A DNA stretch of 5,756 bases from Bacteroidia bacterium (lineage in GTDB: Bacteria > Bacteroidota > Bacteroidia > Flavobacteriales > Flavobacteriaceae). The stretch's first letter is position 1. Each line of letters begins with the position of its first letter. Shown here one piece after another: positions 1 through 5,756 of the stretch. The translations under genes and the position numbers were made by a program. The DNA lies in contig JAUICT010000162.1 in assembly GCA_030429325.1 (NCBI GenBank), forward strand, positions 1 through 5,756. Reading direction: 5' to 3'. The notes under the pieces were generated by a model. It made no database searches, was not told the DNA's origin, and was given only the letters and a program-made list of their open reading frames with translations.

Positions 1-1
1 T

Positions 2-406
2 GGTGGTGGAGTGGACCAAAATGTAATGGATGATGGTGCCGGAATCTTGGGACATGTTTTTGGAGCAAAACAGCCTCAAGTGGAAAACGCCCTGAGCAGC
101 AAATCCGGTCTGGATGCCGGGACCATTTCACAAATCCTTAAAATTGCGGCCCCTATCCTTTTGGGATATTTGGGAAAACAGACGCGACAGCAAAATGTAA
201 ACAGCCCTGATGGGCTAAACGGTCTCTTGGGTGGACTTATGGGTGGTGGTAGAAGCGCTACCAAGCAACAATCCCTTATTGAAACTTTTTTAGATTCCGA
301 TGGTGATGGAAGTGTCATTGACGACTTGGCTGGAATGGTATTGAACAGTGGCGGACAGAAGAAAGGTGGCCTAGGCGGAATATTGGGCGGTCTTTTTGGT
401 AAATAG
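2..406 (+). CDS. DUF937 family protein, 5' end outside window
   Basis: This is the C-terminal part of a DUF937-type protein of unknown function. The reading frame is open to the window edge, and the codons before the GTG at 11 (Gly-Gly-Gly) fit the glycine-rich middle of the family. The GTG is therefore probably internal and the true start lies upstream. The visible part has a conserved-looking segment (MDDGAGILGHVFG, bases 26-64), a helical stretch with ILKIAAPILLGYLG (about 140-175), glycine-rich linkers with LGGLMGGG, and a DxDxDG acidic loop (DSDGDGSVIDD, 293-325). It ends in a Gly/Leu-rich tail. Family proteins are small and soluble or envelope-associated, with no established biochemical role. 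No catalytic motif is visible. A strong terminator follows 25 bases after the stop, so this gene ends its transcription unit. Family assignment is from recalled motifs. Confidence 0.85.
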   Translation, partial: GGGVDQNVMDDGAGILGHVFGAKQPQVENALSSKSGLDAGTISQILKIAAPILLGYLGKQTRQQNVNSPDGLNGLLGGLMGGGRSATKQQSLIETFLDSDGDGSVIDDLAGMVLNSGGQKKGGLGGILGGLFGK

Positions 407-430
407 CACCTTCCCTTAACGATATTTAAC

Positions 431-462
431 AAAGCTATTTGAATTTTCAAATGGCTTTTTTT
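431..462 (+). terminator. Intrinsic terminator after the DUF937 gene
   Basis: A 12-bp stem pairs 431-442 with 447-458, with one G-U wobble (436 with 453) and a 4-base loop (443-446). A run of seven T (456-462) follows directly. It sits 25 bases after the DUF937 stop and 14 bases before the ATG of the next gene. It separates the two genes and limits where the next gene's promoter can lie. Confidence 0.88.
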
Positions 463-475
463 GTACCTTAAACCT

Positions 476-934
476 ATGAAAAAGAGAATTTTATCCCTAG
501 CTGTGGCCTTTTTTGCCACTTTTGGCTTTTTGGTGTCCTGCTCTGCACAAAAAGAAGCCTTGGATATTACTGCCGAAGAGCAAGCTGTTTTCAATTCGCA
601 GGAAGAAAAAGAAGTAGAAATCAAGGATGAGGAAACTGAATATGAAATCATCATCATTGAACCAGGATTCTATACATGGCTCATGAGCATAGCCAGACCT
701 GAAGGCTATTACTCCCAACCTTTTTTGGAAAACAGGAACAATATTCTTGTCATGGAATGGAACAGACGTGTAATGCAACCCATGAATTTCAATCCTAACC
801 TTTACATGCTCCAAATCAATTATGACCCGAATATTGATTACGGGTATGAGGTAAACTACAAACTCTATAATTACTTCGTTTATTTTCAACGGAAGTACAA
901 ACAACGTCTTGGTCCCTTTCTTCCAAGGATTTAA
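476..934 (+). CDS. Small lipoprotein, probable DUF6146 family
   Basis: A 152-residue predicted lipoprotein of unknown function. The ATG at 476 gives a clean type II signal peptide: MKKR, a hydrophobic core (residues 5-20) and lipobox L19-V20-S21-C22, with Cys22 as the lipidated residue. The in-frame TTG at 461 is rejected because it lies in the T-run of the upstream terminator and adds five residues before the signal. After the Cys comes SAQKE, which loosely resembles the surface-export signal described for Capnocytophaga lipoproteins, so either face of the outer membrane is possible. Residues 35-55 are rich in Glu. The rest is rich in Tyr, Asn and Trp, with blocks such as EPGFYTWL, YYSQPFLENRNN, EWNRRVMQP and NYFVYFQRKYKQRLG. 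These recall the DUF6146 family of Bacteroidota, but the name is from memory. Neither a catalytic motif nor a Shine-Dalgarno sequence is visible. Confidence 0.85.
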   Translation: MKKRILSLAVAFFATFGFLVSCSAQKEALDITAEEQAVFNSQEEKEVEIKDEETEYEIIIIEPGFYTWLMSIARPEGYYSQPFLENRNNILVMEWNRRVMQPMNFNPNLYMLQINYDPNIDYGYEVNYKLYNYFVYFQRKYKQRLGPFLPRI

Positions 935-939
935 AACCG

Positions 940-947
940 TATTTTTG
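940..947 (+). promoter_or_regulatory. Candidate Bacteroidota -7 element (TAnnTTTG)
   Basis: TATTTTTG matches the flavobacterial -7 consensus TAnnTTTG exactly. It begins five bases after the lipoprotein stop and 27 bases before the ATG at 967, giving an expected leader of roughly 15 bases. The -33 element is poor: only TTTC (917-920) lies at the usual distance of about 19 bases. The sequence is short and AT-rich, so chance occurrence is possible. Confidence 0.4.
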
Positions 948-966
948 CATCGGAACATTCTTGCCG

Positions 967-1482
967 ATGAAAAAAATAAAGAACCGCTGGGAAATTCATA
1001 GCAACTGGCAACTTCTTTTCCCATTTTTGGGCTTTGCCTTGGTTTTACTTACCGCCTACTGGATATCCAGACGTTTGTTGCACACCCTTAACCTCAATAA
1101 TAGCCCCTTGGAGTGGGTTTTTACAGTTGGTTCTACCATAGGGTTGTATTTTCTGATGATGCGTTTCTTCCTCTGGTGTTTTAAAAAATTGGAGCATAAA
1201 TGGAAAGTTTCCCATAAATGGGAAATGATCGCTATTTTCATTGTCTTTGCCATTACAGGAAGCCTTTCCGGTAAACTCGCCGGGCCATTGGTCGAATGGA
1301 TGGGGCTTGGAGAAAATAACACCCATGGTACTATTTATTGGACCGCACGTATTCTTTTGATATTCCCGGTTTACCAACTTATTCTGGTTTTAGTGGGATG
1401 GCTATTCGGACAGTTCAAATTCTTCTGGGAATTTGAAAAGAAAATGTTGAAACGCATGGGATTAGGATTTCTCCTTCCGTAG
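967..1482 (+). CDS. Four-helix membrane protein with duplicated DUF6787-like unit
   Basis: A 171-residue inner-membrane protein of unknown function. Predicted membrane helices are at about residues 15-33, 50-72, 86-106 and 124-148. The C-terminal half carries features I associate with DUF6787: HKWEM, IVFAITGSLSGKLAGP, RILLIFPVYQ, GWLFGQFKFFWEFEKKM and a final KRMGLGF. The N-terminal half repeats the layout: Trp8/Trp14 match Trp79/Trp85 in spacing, each pair precedes a helix, a short loop ending in a second helix follows, and both halves close with an aromatic-rich F-x-W plus Lys motif. This suggests an internal duplication. The ATG at 967 is preferred over TTG at 961, because MKKIKNRW is a natural start. 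It follows the lipoprotein gene by 32 bases and may be cotranscribed with it or use the -7 element at 940. No active-site residues are recognisable. Confidence 0.85.
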   Translation: MKKIKNRWEIHSNWQLLFPFLGFALVLLTAYWISRRLLHTLNLNNSPLEWVFTVGSTIGLYFLMMRFFLWCFKKLEHKWKVSHKWEMIAIFIVFAITGSLSGKLAGPLVEWMGLGENNTHGTIYWTARILLIFPVYQLILVLVGWLFGQFKFFWEFEKKMLKRMGLGFLLP

Positions 1483-1535
1483 TTTTATGGTTTTGTTAAC
1501 ACAGAAAAAGTATTCGGATAGGTTACTTTGCCAAA

Positions 1536-1877
1536 ATGACCTCATTGCTTCCTAAACGCATTATTGCTGTCGTTTCCTTTGTACTGGCCTTGGGGATACT
1601 TACCCCATCGGCAGTAAAGCTATCGCATTCACTTTTTGGGCACTCCAAGGAAAAACGTTGCATTGCTGAGGGCACAAAGCACATCCATGAGGCTGATATC
1701 CATTGTGAATTCCATGATTTCACCTTGACTTCCAAAGTATTTGTTGCTTCTTCCTTTGATGATGTTTCTCTGGACATATCTAATATTGGCCATCAACACA
1801 GTTTCTACAACTCTTTTTTAAAATCTCAACATAGAGAACATCTTACCTTACGTGCTCCCCCTGCTGGTTCATTATAG
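1536..1877 (+). CDS. Small histidine-rich secreted or anchored protein upstream of receptor
   Basis: A 113-residue protein I do not recognise by name. Residues 8-27 are hydrophobic after a Lys-Arg pair, so this is a signal peptide or membrane anchor exporting the rest to the periplasm. The exported part contains ten His (31, 36, 49, 51, 56, 60, 86, 88, 99, 102) and two Cys (42 and 57). The core is CIAEGTKHIHEADIHCEF, where the cysteines flank H-x-H and His-Cys, a plausible metal site or disulfide-closed loop. The C-terminus, LTLRAPPAGSL, resembles the LRAPP/LRGPP endings I recall from small Bacteroidota proteins next to TonB receptors. The next gene, 44 bases downstream with no terminator between, is a receptor with a His/Glu-rich loop. 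I infer a shared metal-related role, such as periplasmic binding or sensing. A degenerate TTACTTTG (1523-1530) just before the ATG could be a -7 element giving a nearly leaderless transcript. Confidence 0.8.
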   Translation: MTSLLPKRIIAVVSFVLALGILTPSAVKLSHSLFGHSKEKRCIAEGTKHIHEADIHCEFHDFTLTSKVFVASSFDDVSLDISNIGHQHSFYNSFLKSQHREHLTLRAPPAGSL

Positions 1878-1921
1878 TTTTTATTCCTATTCAACGCATT
1901 TAACAACGTAGTATTTTTATA

Positions 1922-4219
1922 ATGAAACCATTGTTTATGTCAATGCTTTTGGCATTGGCCCCACTATATATAGCTGCACAAAGTACAGTTACAGGTAACA
2001 TAACAGATTTGGAAAACGGACAACCTATAGAACAGGTCTCCGTTTATATACCCCAATTGGAAAAAGGAGCGATTACTGATGCCGATGGTTCCTATACCAT
2101 AAATGGCCTACCTGAAGGATCTTATAAACTCGTAGTGTCTTATTTAGGCTATGAAACCCATTCCACAACCCTGGAGATTCATTCAGGGACCAACACCTAC
2201 AATTATGCCATGGTCCCTTCAGCCATTGAAATTGACGAGGTTGTCCTCTCTACCCCTTTCCATAAACTTCAACGTGAAAACGTGATGAAGGTGGAACAAA
2301 AGTCCATCGCTGAAATAAAAAGTGAGGGCGCAATTACCCTAGCCGAAGGAATTGCAACCATTCCCGGGGTAACCTCAGTTTCCACAGGGGTGGGAATTGG
2401 AAAACCCGTCATTCGTGGGCTTAGCTTCAATCGGGTTTTGGTATATACCCAAGGGGTTCGATTGGAAAATCAGCAATTTGGTGGTGAGCACGGTCTCGGC
2501 ATCAACGATGCCGGTATTTCAAGCGTAGAAGTTATTAAAGGCCCTGCTTCCCTACTCTATGGTTCCGATGCTCTAGGAGGAGTACTCTACTTAAATCCTG
2601 AAAGCTTTGAACTACCAAATCAGACTTCGGGCGACATCAACCTGAACTATTTTACCAATACATTAGGCTATGGGGCCAATGCAGGATTCAAGACCTCGGG
2701 TAACAAGTTTAAGTTTTTGGTCAGGGGTGCCTATGCCTCCAATGCAGATTATGAAACGGGAGATGGTACCGGAGTTACCAATTCCAGGTTTAATGAAGCA
2801 GACATAAAAACCGGAGTAGCCTATCAGGCAACAAAATTTAAAACAGAGCTACGGTATAACTACAATGAATCCAATCTGGGCATTCCAGAGGAAATTGGCG
2901 TACAGGACAATGAGCGGGATCCTTTATTGCCCAATCAGGAAATAGCCACCCATATATTGAGTTCAAAAACCAATTTTTTCTTTAGAAAGTCTAGCCTTGA
3001 GGCTACGTTCGGGTATATTTTCAATGATAGAAAAGAATTTGAGGAACATCATGATCATGAGCACGAACACGAACATGAAGAAGGTGAAGAACACGAAGAG
3101 GAGGAACATGAGGAAGAAGAGCATGAAGAGGGTGAGGAAGGCCCCGCCTTGGATATGGACTTGAGCACGTTTAACTATAACGTGCAATTCAACCCCCAAT
3201 GGGGCAGTATGACCACGATTTTTGGTGTACAGGGTATGCACCAAAAGAATGAGAATTTTGGCGAAGAAGTGCTGATTCCCAATGCTATAACCAATGATTT
3301 CGGGGTGCTGGCCACATCACATATTCACTTTAACAAAAGTGACCTACAATTAGGGCTCCGGTATGATCTTAGATCTATAAATGGGGAAGAAAGTGGTATT
3401 GTTGGGGATGAAGAATACATTCCAAGTTTGGACAAAAACTTCTACAGTTTCAATGCTGCGGTAGGGTATAGAGCCGATTTAACGGATAATATTTTGTTCC
3501 GTTTGAACTTGGCCACCGGATTCAGGGCTCCAAATTTATCCGAATTAACTTCCAACGGCCTTCATAGTGGTGCCAATCGCGTGGAAATTGGAAACCCTGA
3601 TTTGGATAGTGAGCAAAACGTGCAGGTAGATTTGGCCCTTGAATATGGAAACCAGCATATTGAAGTGTATGCCAACGCTTTTTATAACACGGTGAGCGAT
3701 TATATCTATTTACAACCTACCGGTGTGTTTAGAGACGACAATCCTATCTATGTTTTCCAGCAACAAGATGCAAAATTGTATGGAGGTGAGTTTGGTTTTC
3801 ACTTGCACCCGCATCCTTTGGATTGGCTTCATTTTGAAAGCAGTTTTGATATGGTATTCGGAGAACTGGAAGATAAGACTGACCTTCCGTTGATACCAGC
3901 AAACCGGTGGAACAATACCCTTCGTGTGGAATGGAACACAATCAAGGGGACAAAATCCAAAAGTTATGCCTTTGCCACGCTTCAATCCGTATTTGACCAG
4001 AATAAAGTGGCCACTTTTGAAACTAGTACGCCGGGTTACAGCCTATTCAATATGGGAATTGGTGGTGAATTAAAAATATTCAATCAACTTGTAGGGTACA
4101 AAATTAGTGGTAACAATCTTTTTGATAAGAATTATATCTCTCACCTATCCCGATTAAAAACCGATGGTATTGCCAATATGGGGAGGAATATTGCCTTTAA
4201 CTTGAGTATCGGGCTTTAA
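1922..4219 (+). CDS. TonB-dependent outer-membrane receptor, probable metal (zinc?) uptake
   Basis: A 765-residue outer-membrane receptor that imports a substrate using TonB/ExbBD energy. The signal peptide is residues 1-20 (cleavage after AAQ). A carboxypeptidase-regulatory-like domain follows (about 23-100; GxxTDxDGxY and LPEGSYKLVVSYLGYE), then a TonB-box-like EIDEVVLS (103-110). The plug spans about 115-225, with IRGLSFNRVLVY from 164, QQFGGEHGLGI, and VEVIKGPASLLYGSDALGG (202-220). The barrel runs to the end and includes FRLNLATGFRAPNLSEL and the late motif NNLFDKNYISHLSRLK. Residues 374-406 form a loop with 9 His and 21 Glu of 33 positions, placed between predicted strands and probably outside the cell. 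Such loops and the late motif recall ZnuD-type zinc receptors, so a divalent metal is the best guess. Copper, nickel, cobalt or a metallophore are alternatives. The protein ends in Leu rather than the usual aromatic residue. The upstream His-rich gene is probably cotranscribed. Confidence 0.95.
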   Translation: MKPLFMSMLLALAPLYIAAQSTVTGNITDLENGQPIEQVSVYIPQLEKGAITDADGSYTINGLPEGSYKLVVSYLGYETHSTTLEIHSGTNTYNYAMVPSAIEIDEVVLSTPFHKLQRENVMKVEQKSIAEIKSEGAITLAEGIATIPGVTSVSTGVGIGKPVIRGLSFNRVLVYTQGVRLENQQFGGEHGLGINDAGISSVEVIKGPASLLYGSDALGGVLYLNPESFELPNQTSGDINLNYFTNTLGYGANAGFKTSGNKFKFLVRGAYASNADYETGDGTGVTNSRFNEADIKTGVAYQATKFKTELRYNYNESNLGIPEEIGVQDNERDPLLPNQEIATHILSSKTNFFFRKSSLEATFGYIFNDRKEFEEHHDHEHEHEHEEGEEHEEEEHEEEEHEEGEEGPALDMDLSTFNYNVQFNPQWGSMTTIFGVQGMHQKNENFGEEVLIPNAITNDFGVLATSHIHFNKSDLQLGLRYDLRSINGEESGIVGDEEYIPSLDKNFYSFNAAVGYRADLTDNILFRLNLATGFRAPNLSELTSNGLHSGANRVEIGNPDLDSEQNVQVDLALEYGNQHIEVYANAFYNTVSDYIYLQPTGVFRDDNPIYVFQQQDAKLYGGEFGFHLHPHPLDWLHFESSFDMVFGELEDKTDLPLIPANRWNNTLRVEWNTIKGTKSKSYAFATLQSVFDQNKVATFETSTPGYSLFNMGIGGELKIFNQLVGYKISGNNLFDKNYISHLSRLKTDGIANMGRNIAFNLSIGL
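3041..3139 (+). repeat. His/Glu low-complexity tract inside the receptor
   Basis: These bases encode 33 residues containing only Glu (21), His (9), Gly (2) and Asp (1). The first part alternates His with acidic residues (HHDHEHEHEH). The second part is a degenerate pentad of His followed by four Glu. At DNA level it is an imperfect GAR/CAY array of GAA, GAG, CAT and CAC codons with synonymous variation, so it is not a recent perfect duplication. It is a likely external metal-binding loop. Confidence 0.85.
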
Positions 4220-4242
4220 AAAGAAGAATTCTATTTTTGAAG

Positions 4243-4277
4243 GGGCAACAGGTAATTTACTTGTTGCTCTTTTTTTT
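4243..4277 (+). terminator. Intrinsic terminator of the receptor gene
   Basis: An 11-bp stem pairs 4243-4253 with 4259-4269, with two G-T wobbles and a 5-base loop, followed by eight T (4270-4277). It starts 23 bases after the receptor stop. From 4257 on it overlaps the end of the convergent membrane gene, whose last codons (Lys-Lys-Lys-Ser-Asn-Lys) are formed by the T-run and stem. Read on the - strand the hairpin has no adjacent T-run, so it is mainly a + strand terminator. Confidence 0.88.
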
Positions 4278-4544
4278 GCTCAGAAGATAGGTATAAATCC
4301 AAGTCAACGTGAAGGTGGGCACCACATCCATCCCGGGAATCAGCTCTTCTGTAAAGGTAATGAGACCGGCCGCTTGCCCTACCCTGCCCTTGTAAAGTCT
4401 GGTCATAAGCCAACCTGCTATGGGAGCCCATATTATATCTGAAAATTCACCAATCCCTGGAATTGCGAACGAAAGCATTCCTATACCATCGAACAAAATC
4501 CCTAAAAGCAGGTTACGGTACTTTGGGTCTTTCTCTTCTGTCAT
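4257..4544 (-). CDS. Small membrane protein of unknown function, last gene of msrA-folE operon
   Basis: A 95-residue protein I cannot name. Hydrophobic segments lie at about residues 11-28 (LLLGILFDGIGMLSFAIPG), 37-50 (IIWAPIAGWLMTRL, short) and 72-89 (ending FTLTWIYTYLL), so two or three membrane passes are likely. The N-terminus is charged (MTEEKDPKYR) and the C-terminus basic (KKKSNK). Gly, Pro and acidic residues within and beside the helices (FDGIG, IPGIGEFSD, WAPIAG, TEELIPGMDVVPTFT) have the look of a conserved family. A position-specific role cannot be deduced. It starts 40 bases after the folE stop on the same strand with no terminator visible between, so cotranscription with msrA and folE is likely, though no functional link is implied. 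Its 3' end shares bases with the receptor's terminator. Confidence 0.82.
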   Translation of the reverse strand: MTEEKDPKYRNLLLGILFDGIGMLSFAIPGIGEFSDIIWAPIAGWLMTRLYKGRVGQAAGLITFTEELIPGMDVVPTFTLTWIYTYLLSKKKSNK

Positions 4545-4584
4545 CGTGGTAAAATAGAAAATCCAAATGAAATGGGAAAATGCC

Positions 4585-5184
4585 TTAGGATAAATCTGAA
4601 CTGATTAGTTTAAGAAACTCATTTCGTGTCTCAATTTTTTCAAACTGCCCCCTAAAACCAGAAGTTGTAGTGACCGAATTTTGTTTTTGTACTCCTCGCA
4701 TCATCATACACATATGGGCGGCTTCAATGACCACGGCCACTCCTTTGGGCTTTAGTGTATTGTTTATACATTCCAAAATATCGTGGGTCAAGCGCTCCTG
4801 CACTTGCAATCGGCGGGCAAAAACATCCACTACACGAGGTATCTTGCTCAGTCCAACAATATGTCCATTGGGAATATACGCTATGTGGGCCTTCCCAAAG
4901 AAAGGGAGCATATGGTGCTCACAAAGGGAATACACCTCAATATCCTTAATGATCACCATATCGTCATAGCTCTCCGCGAACATGGCGCTTTTAAGGATTT
5001 CCGTAGCATCTTGCTTGTATCCCTGGGTAAGGAAAAGCATAGCTTTTGCTGCACGTTCAGGTGTCTTTATAAGACCATCGCGTTCTGCATCTTCACCAAT
5101 GTCTTCCACGATTTTAGCAAAGTGGTCTTTTACTTCATTGGTGATTTCTATGTTGTACTCTTCTAGGTTTCTGTATGGTGACAT
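4585..5184 (-). CDS. folE: GTP cyclohydrolase I, type IA (FolE)
   Basis: A 199-residue cytoplasmic enzyme converting GTP to 7,8-dihydroneopterin triphosphate and formate, the first step of tetrahydrofolate synthesis and also an entry to queuosine and other pterins. The family forms a zinc-dependent homodecamer. Zinc ligands are visible: Cys88 and His91 in SLCEHHMLPFFG, and Cys159 in AAHMCMMMRGV. Catalytic His90 and His157 match E. coli His112 and His179, and the spacing from Cys88 to His157 (69) equals that in E. coli. Other conserved blocks are KTPERAAKAM (40-49), the GHIVGLSKIPRVVD segment (107-120), ARRLQVQERLT (123-133) and the VTTTSGFRG segment (171-179). Length is near the family norm (E. 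coli 222), shorter at the N-terminus. The ATG at 5184 lies 4 bases after the msrA stop, which supports both start and operon. No frameshift or missing residue is seen. Confidence 0.97.
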   Translation of the reverse strand: MSPYRNLEEYNIEITNEVKDHFAKIVEDIGEDAERDGLIKTPERAAKAMLFLTQGYKQDATEILKSAMFAESYDDMVIIKDIEVYSLCEHHMLPFFGKAHIAYIPNGHIVGLSKIPRVVDVFARRLQVQERLTHDILECINNTLKPKGVAVVIEAAHMCMMMRGVQKQNSVTTTSGFRGQFEKIETRNEFLKLISSDLS

Positions 5185-5188
5185 AAAT

Positions 5189-5749
5189 TTATTTGGCAGT
5201 ATTTAGCTTATTCGAATAATAAGTATTCAATTTTTTTATTTTGGGGTCTATGATAACCTGGCAATACGGTTGTTCCCTATGGTCGTTATAGTAATTTTGA
5301 TGTTCTACTTCAGCATTGTAAAAAGGCTTTTCTTCTGAAATGGCAGTTACAATGGGCGAAGCAAAAATCTGTTCTTTTTCCAACAAAGCAATAAATTCTT
5401 CCGCTTGTTGTTTTTGCTCTTGGGACGTGTAAAAGATTTCACTGCGATATTGCGTGCCCACATCATTCCCTTGTCGGTTCAATGTAGTGGGGTCATGGGT
5501 GGCAAAAAATACTTCCAACAATTCCACATAAGAAACTTTTGATGGGTCAAAGGTAATTTTGATGGCCTCGGCATGCCCAGTACGTCCTGTACAGATTTCC
5601 CGGTATGCCGGGTTCTTGATTGAGCCTCCTGTATAACCCGAAATCACTTGTTCTACACCATTTAACCGTTGAAAAACAGCTTCCGTACACCAAAAACAGC
5701 CACCAGCAAATATGGCCTCTTCAAAATTTGTATTGATTTGCTTATCCAT
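5189..5749 (-). CDS. msrA: Peptide-methionine (S)-S-oxide reductase (MsrA)
   Basis: A 186-residue enzyme that reduces the S epimer of methionine sulfoxide, free or in proteins, repairing oxidative damage with electrons usually from thioredoxin. The signature AGGCFWCTEAVF (15-26) holds catalytic Cys18. Glu61 (in GHAEA), Asp96 and Tyr101 (in NDVGTQYRSEIFY) match E. coli Glu94, Asp129 and Tyr134, with identical spacings from the catalytic Cys (43, then 35, then 5). Cys163 in QPYCQVIIDPK is a likely resolving Cys, and Cys21 and Cys53 are also present. There is no signal peptide, so it is cytoplasmic. The ATG at 5749 is 7 bases from the window edge; no longer form can be excluded, but MDKQINTNFEEAIFAGGCFW is a normal family start. 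No MsrB domain is fused. It is the first visible gene of the msrA-folE-membrane protein run, and its promoter lies outside the window. Confidence 0.97.
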   Translation of the reverse strand: MDKQINTNFEEAIFAGGCFWCTEAVFQRLNGVEQVISGYTGGSIKNPAYREICTGRTGHAEAIKITFDPSKVSYVELLEVFFATHDPTTLNRQGNDVGTQYRSEIFYTSQEQKQQAEEFIALLEKEQIFASPIVTAISEEKPFYNAEVEHQNYYNDHREQPYCQVIIDPKIKKLNTYYSNKLNTAK

Positions 5750-5756
5750 GAAGTTT

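Noticed and set aside
461..475. TTG start five codons upstream of the lipoprotein ATG
   Set aside because: It lies within the T-run of the upstream terminator and adds MYLKP before a signal peptide that already begins well at 476.
76..657. Long minus-strand open frame across the DUF937 and lipoprotein genes
   Set aside because: It crosses a strong terminator and two better-supported genes, and its composition (Ser/Pro-rich start and Pro runs) has no family features.
961..966. TTG start two codons upstream of the membrane-protein ATG
   Set aside because: The ATG at 967 gives a normal start, and nothing supports a TTG here.
1494..1501. TGTTAACA palindrome upstream of the His-rich gene as a metal-regulator operator
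   Set aside because: It is only eight bases in AT-rich DNA, has no second copy nearby, and does not match an operator I can name.
1912..1919. TATTTTTA as a -7 element for the receptor gene
   Set aside because: It lies so close to the ATG at 1922 that transcription would start at or after the start codon. Cotranscription from upstream is more likely.
3041..3139. Repetitive DNA that might be a CRISPR or tandem-repeat array
   Set aside because: There are no spacers or uniform repeats. It is an in-frame low-complexity protein segment.
2963..3244. Minus-strand open frame rich in Phe, Met, Leu and Val that resembles a membrane protein
   Set aside because: It is the reverse complement of the His/Glu tract, whose GAR and CAY codons read as hydrophobic codons on the other strand.
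4783..5166. Plus-strand open frame opposite folE
   Set aside because: It overlaps an unambiguous folE with all catalytic residues intact.

Overview
The window looks like chromosomal DNA from the phylum Bacteroidota, most likely a marine-type member of the Flavobacteriaceae. This is inferred from moderate-to-low GC, a SusC-style receptor start (carboxypeptidase-regulatory-like domain before the plug), a TAnnTTTG-type -7 element, no convincing Shine-Dalgarno sequences, and small proteins (DUF937, and probable DUF6146 and DUF6787) of types I associate with flavobacteria. Genus cannot be assigned by eye.

Left part, + strand: the 3' part of a DUF937 protein (2-406) ends in a strong intrinsic terminator (431-462). 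A small lipoprotein (476-934) and a four-helix inner-membrane protein (967-1482) follow. The membrane protein appears to be an internal duplication of one two-helix unit.

Centre, + strand: a 113-residue histidine-rich secreted or membrane-anchored protein of unknown function (1536-1877) lies 44 bases upstream of a 765-residue TonB-dependent receptor (1922-4219). The receptor carries a 33-residue loop made almost only of His and Glu. Together they read as a two-gene outer-membrane uptake unit for a transition metal, with zinc the best guess by analogy with ZnuD. The metal is inferred and not shown by the sequence.

Right part, - strand, converging on the receptor: msrA (5749-5189), folE (5184-4585, 4 bases after the msrA stop) and a 95-residue membrane protein of unknown function (4544-4257, 40 bases after the folE stop) look like one operon. 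The receptor's terminator hairpin (4243-4277) lies inside the last codons of that membrane gene. All catalytic and metal-binding residues I could check in MsrA and FolE are present with the E. coli spacing.

No RNA gene, CRISPR array, insertion sequence or attachment site was seen, and no gene-free stretch exceeds 300 bases. The region looks like ordinary core-type genome. The metal-uptake pair and the small uncharacterised membrane proteins are its most interesting parts.
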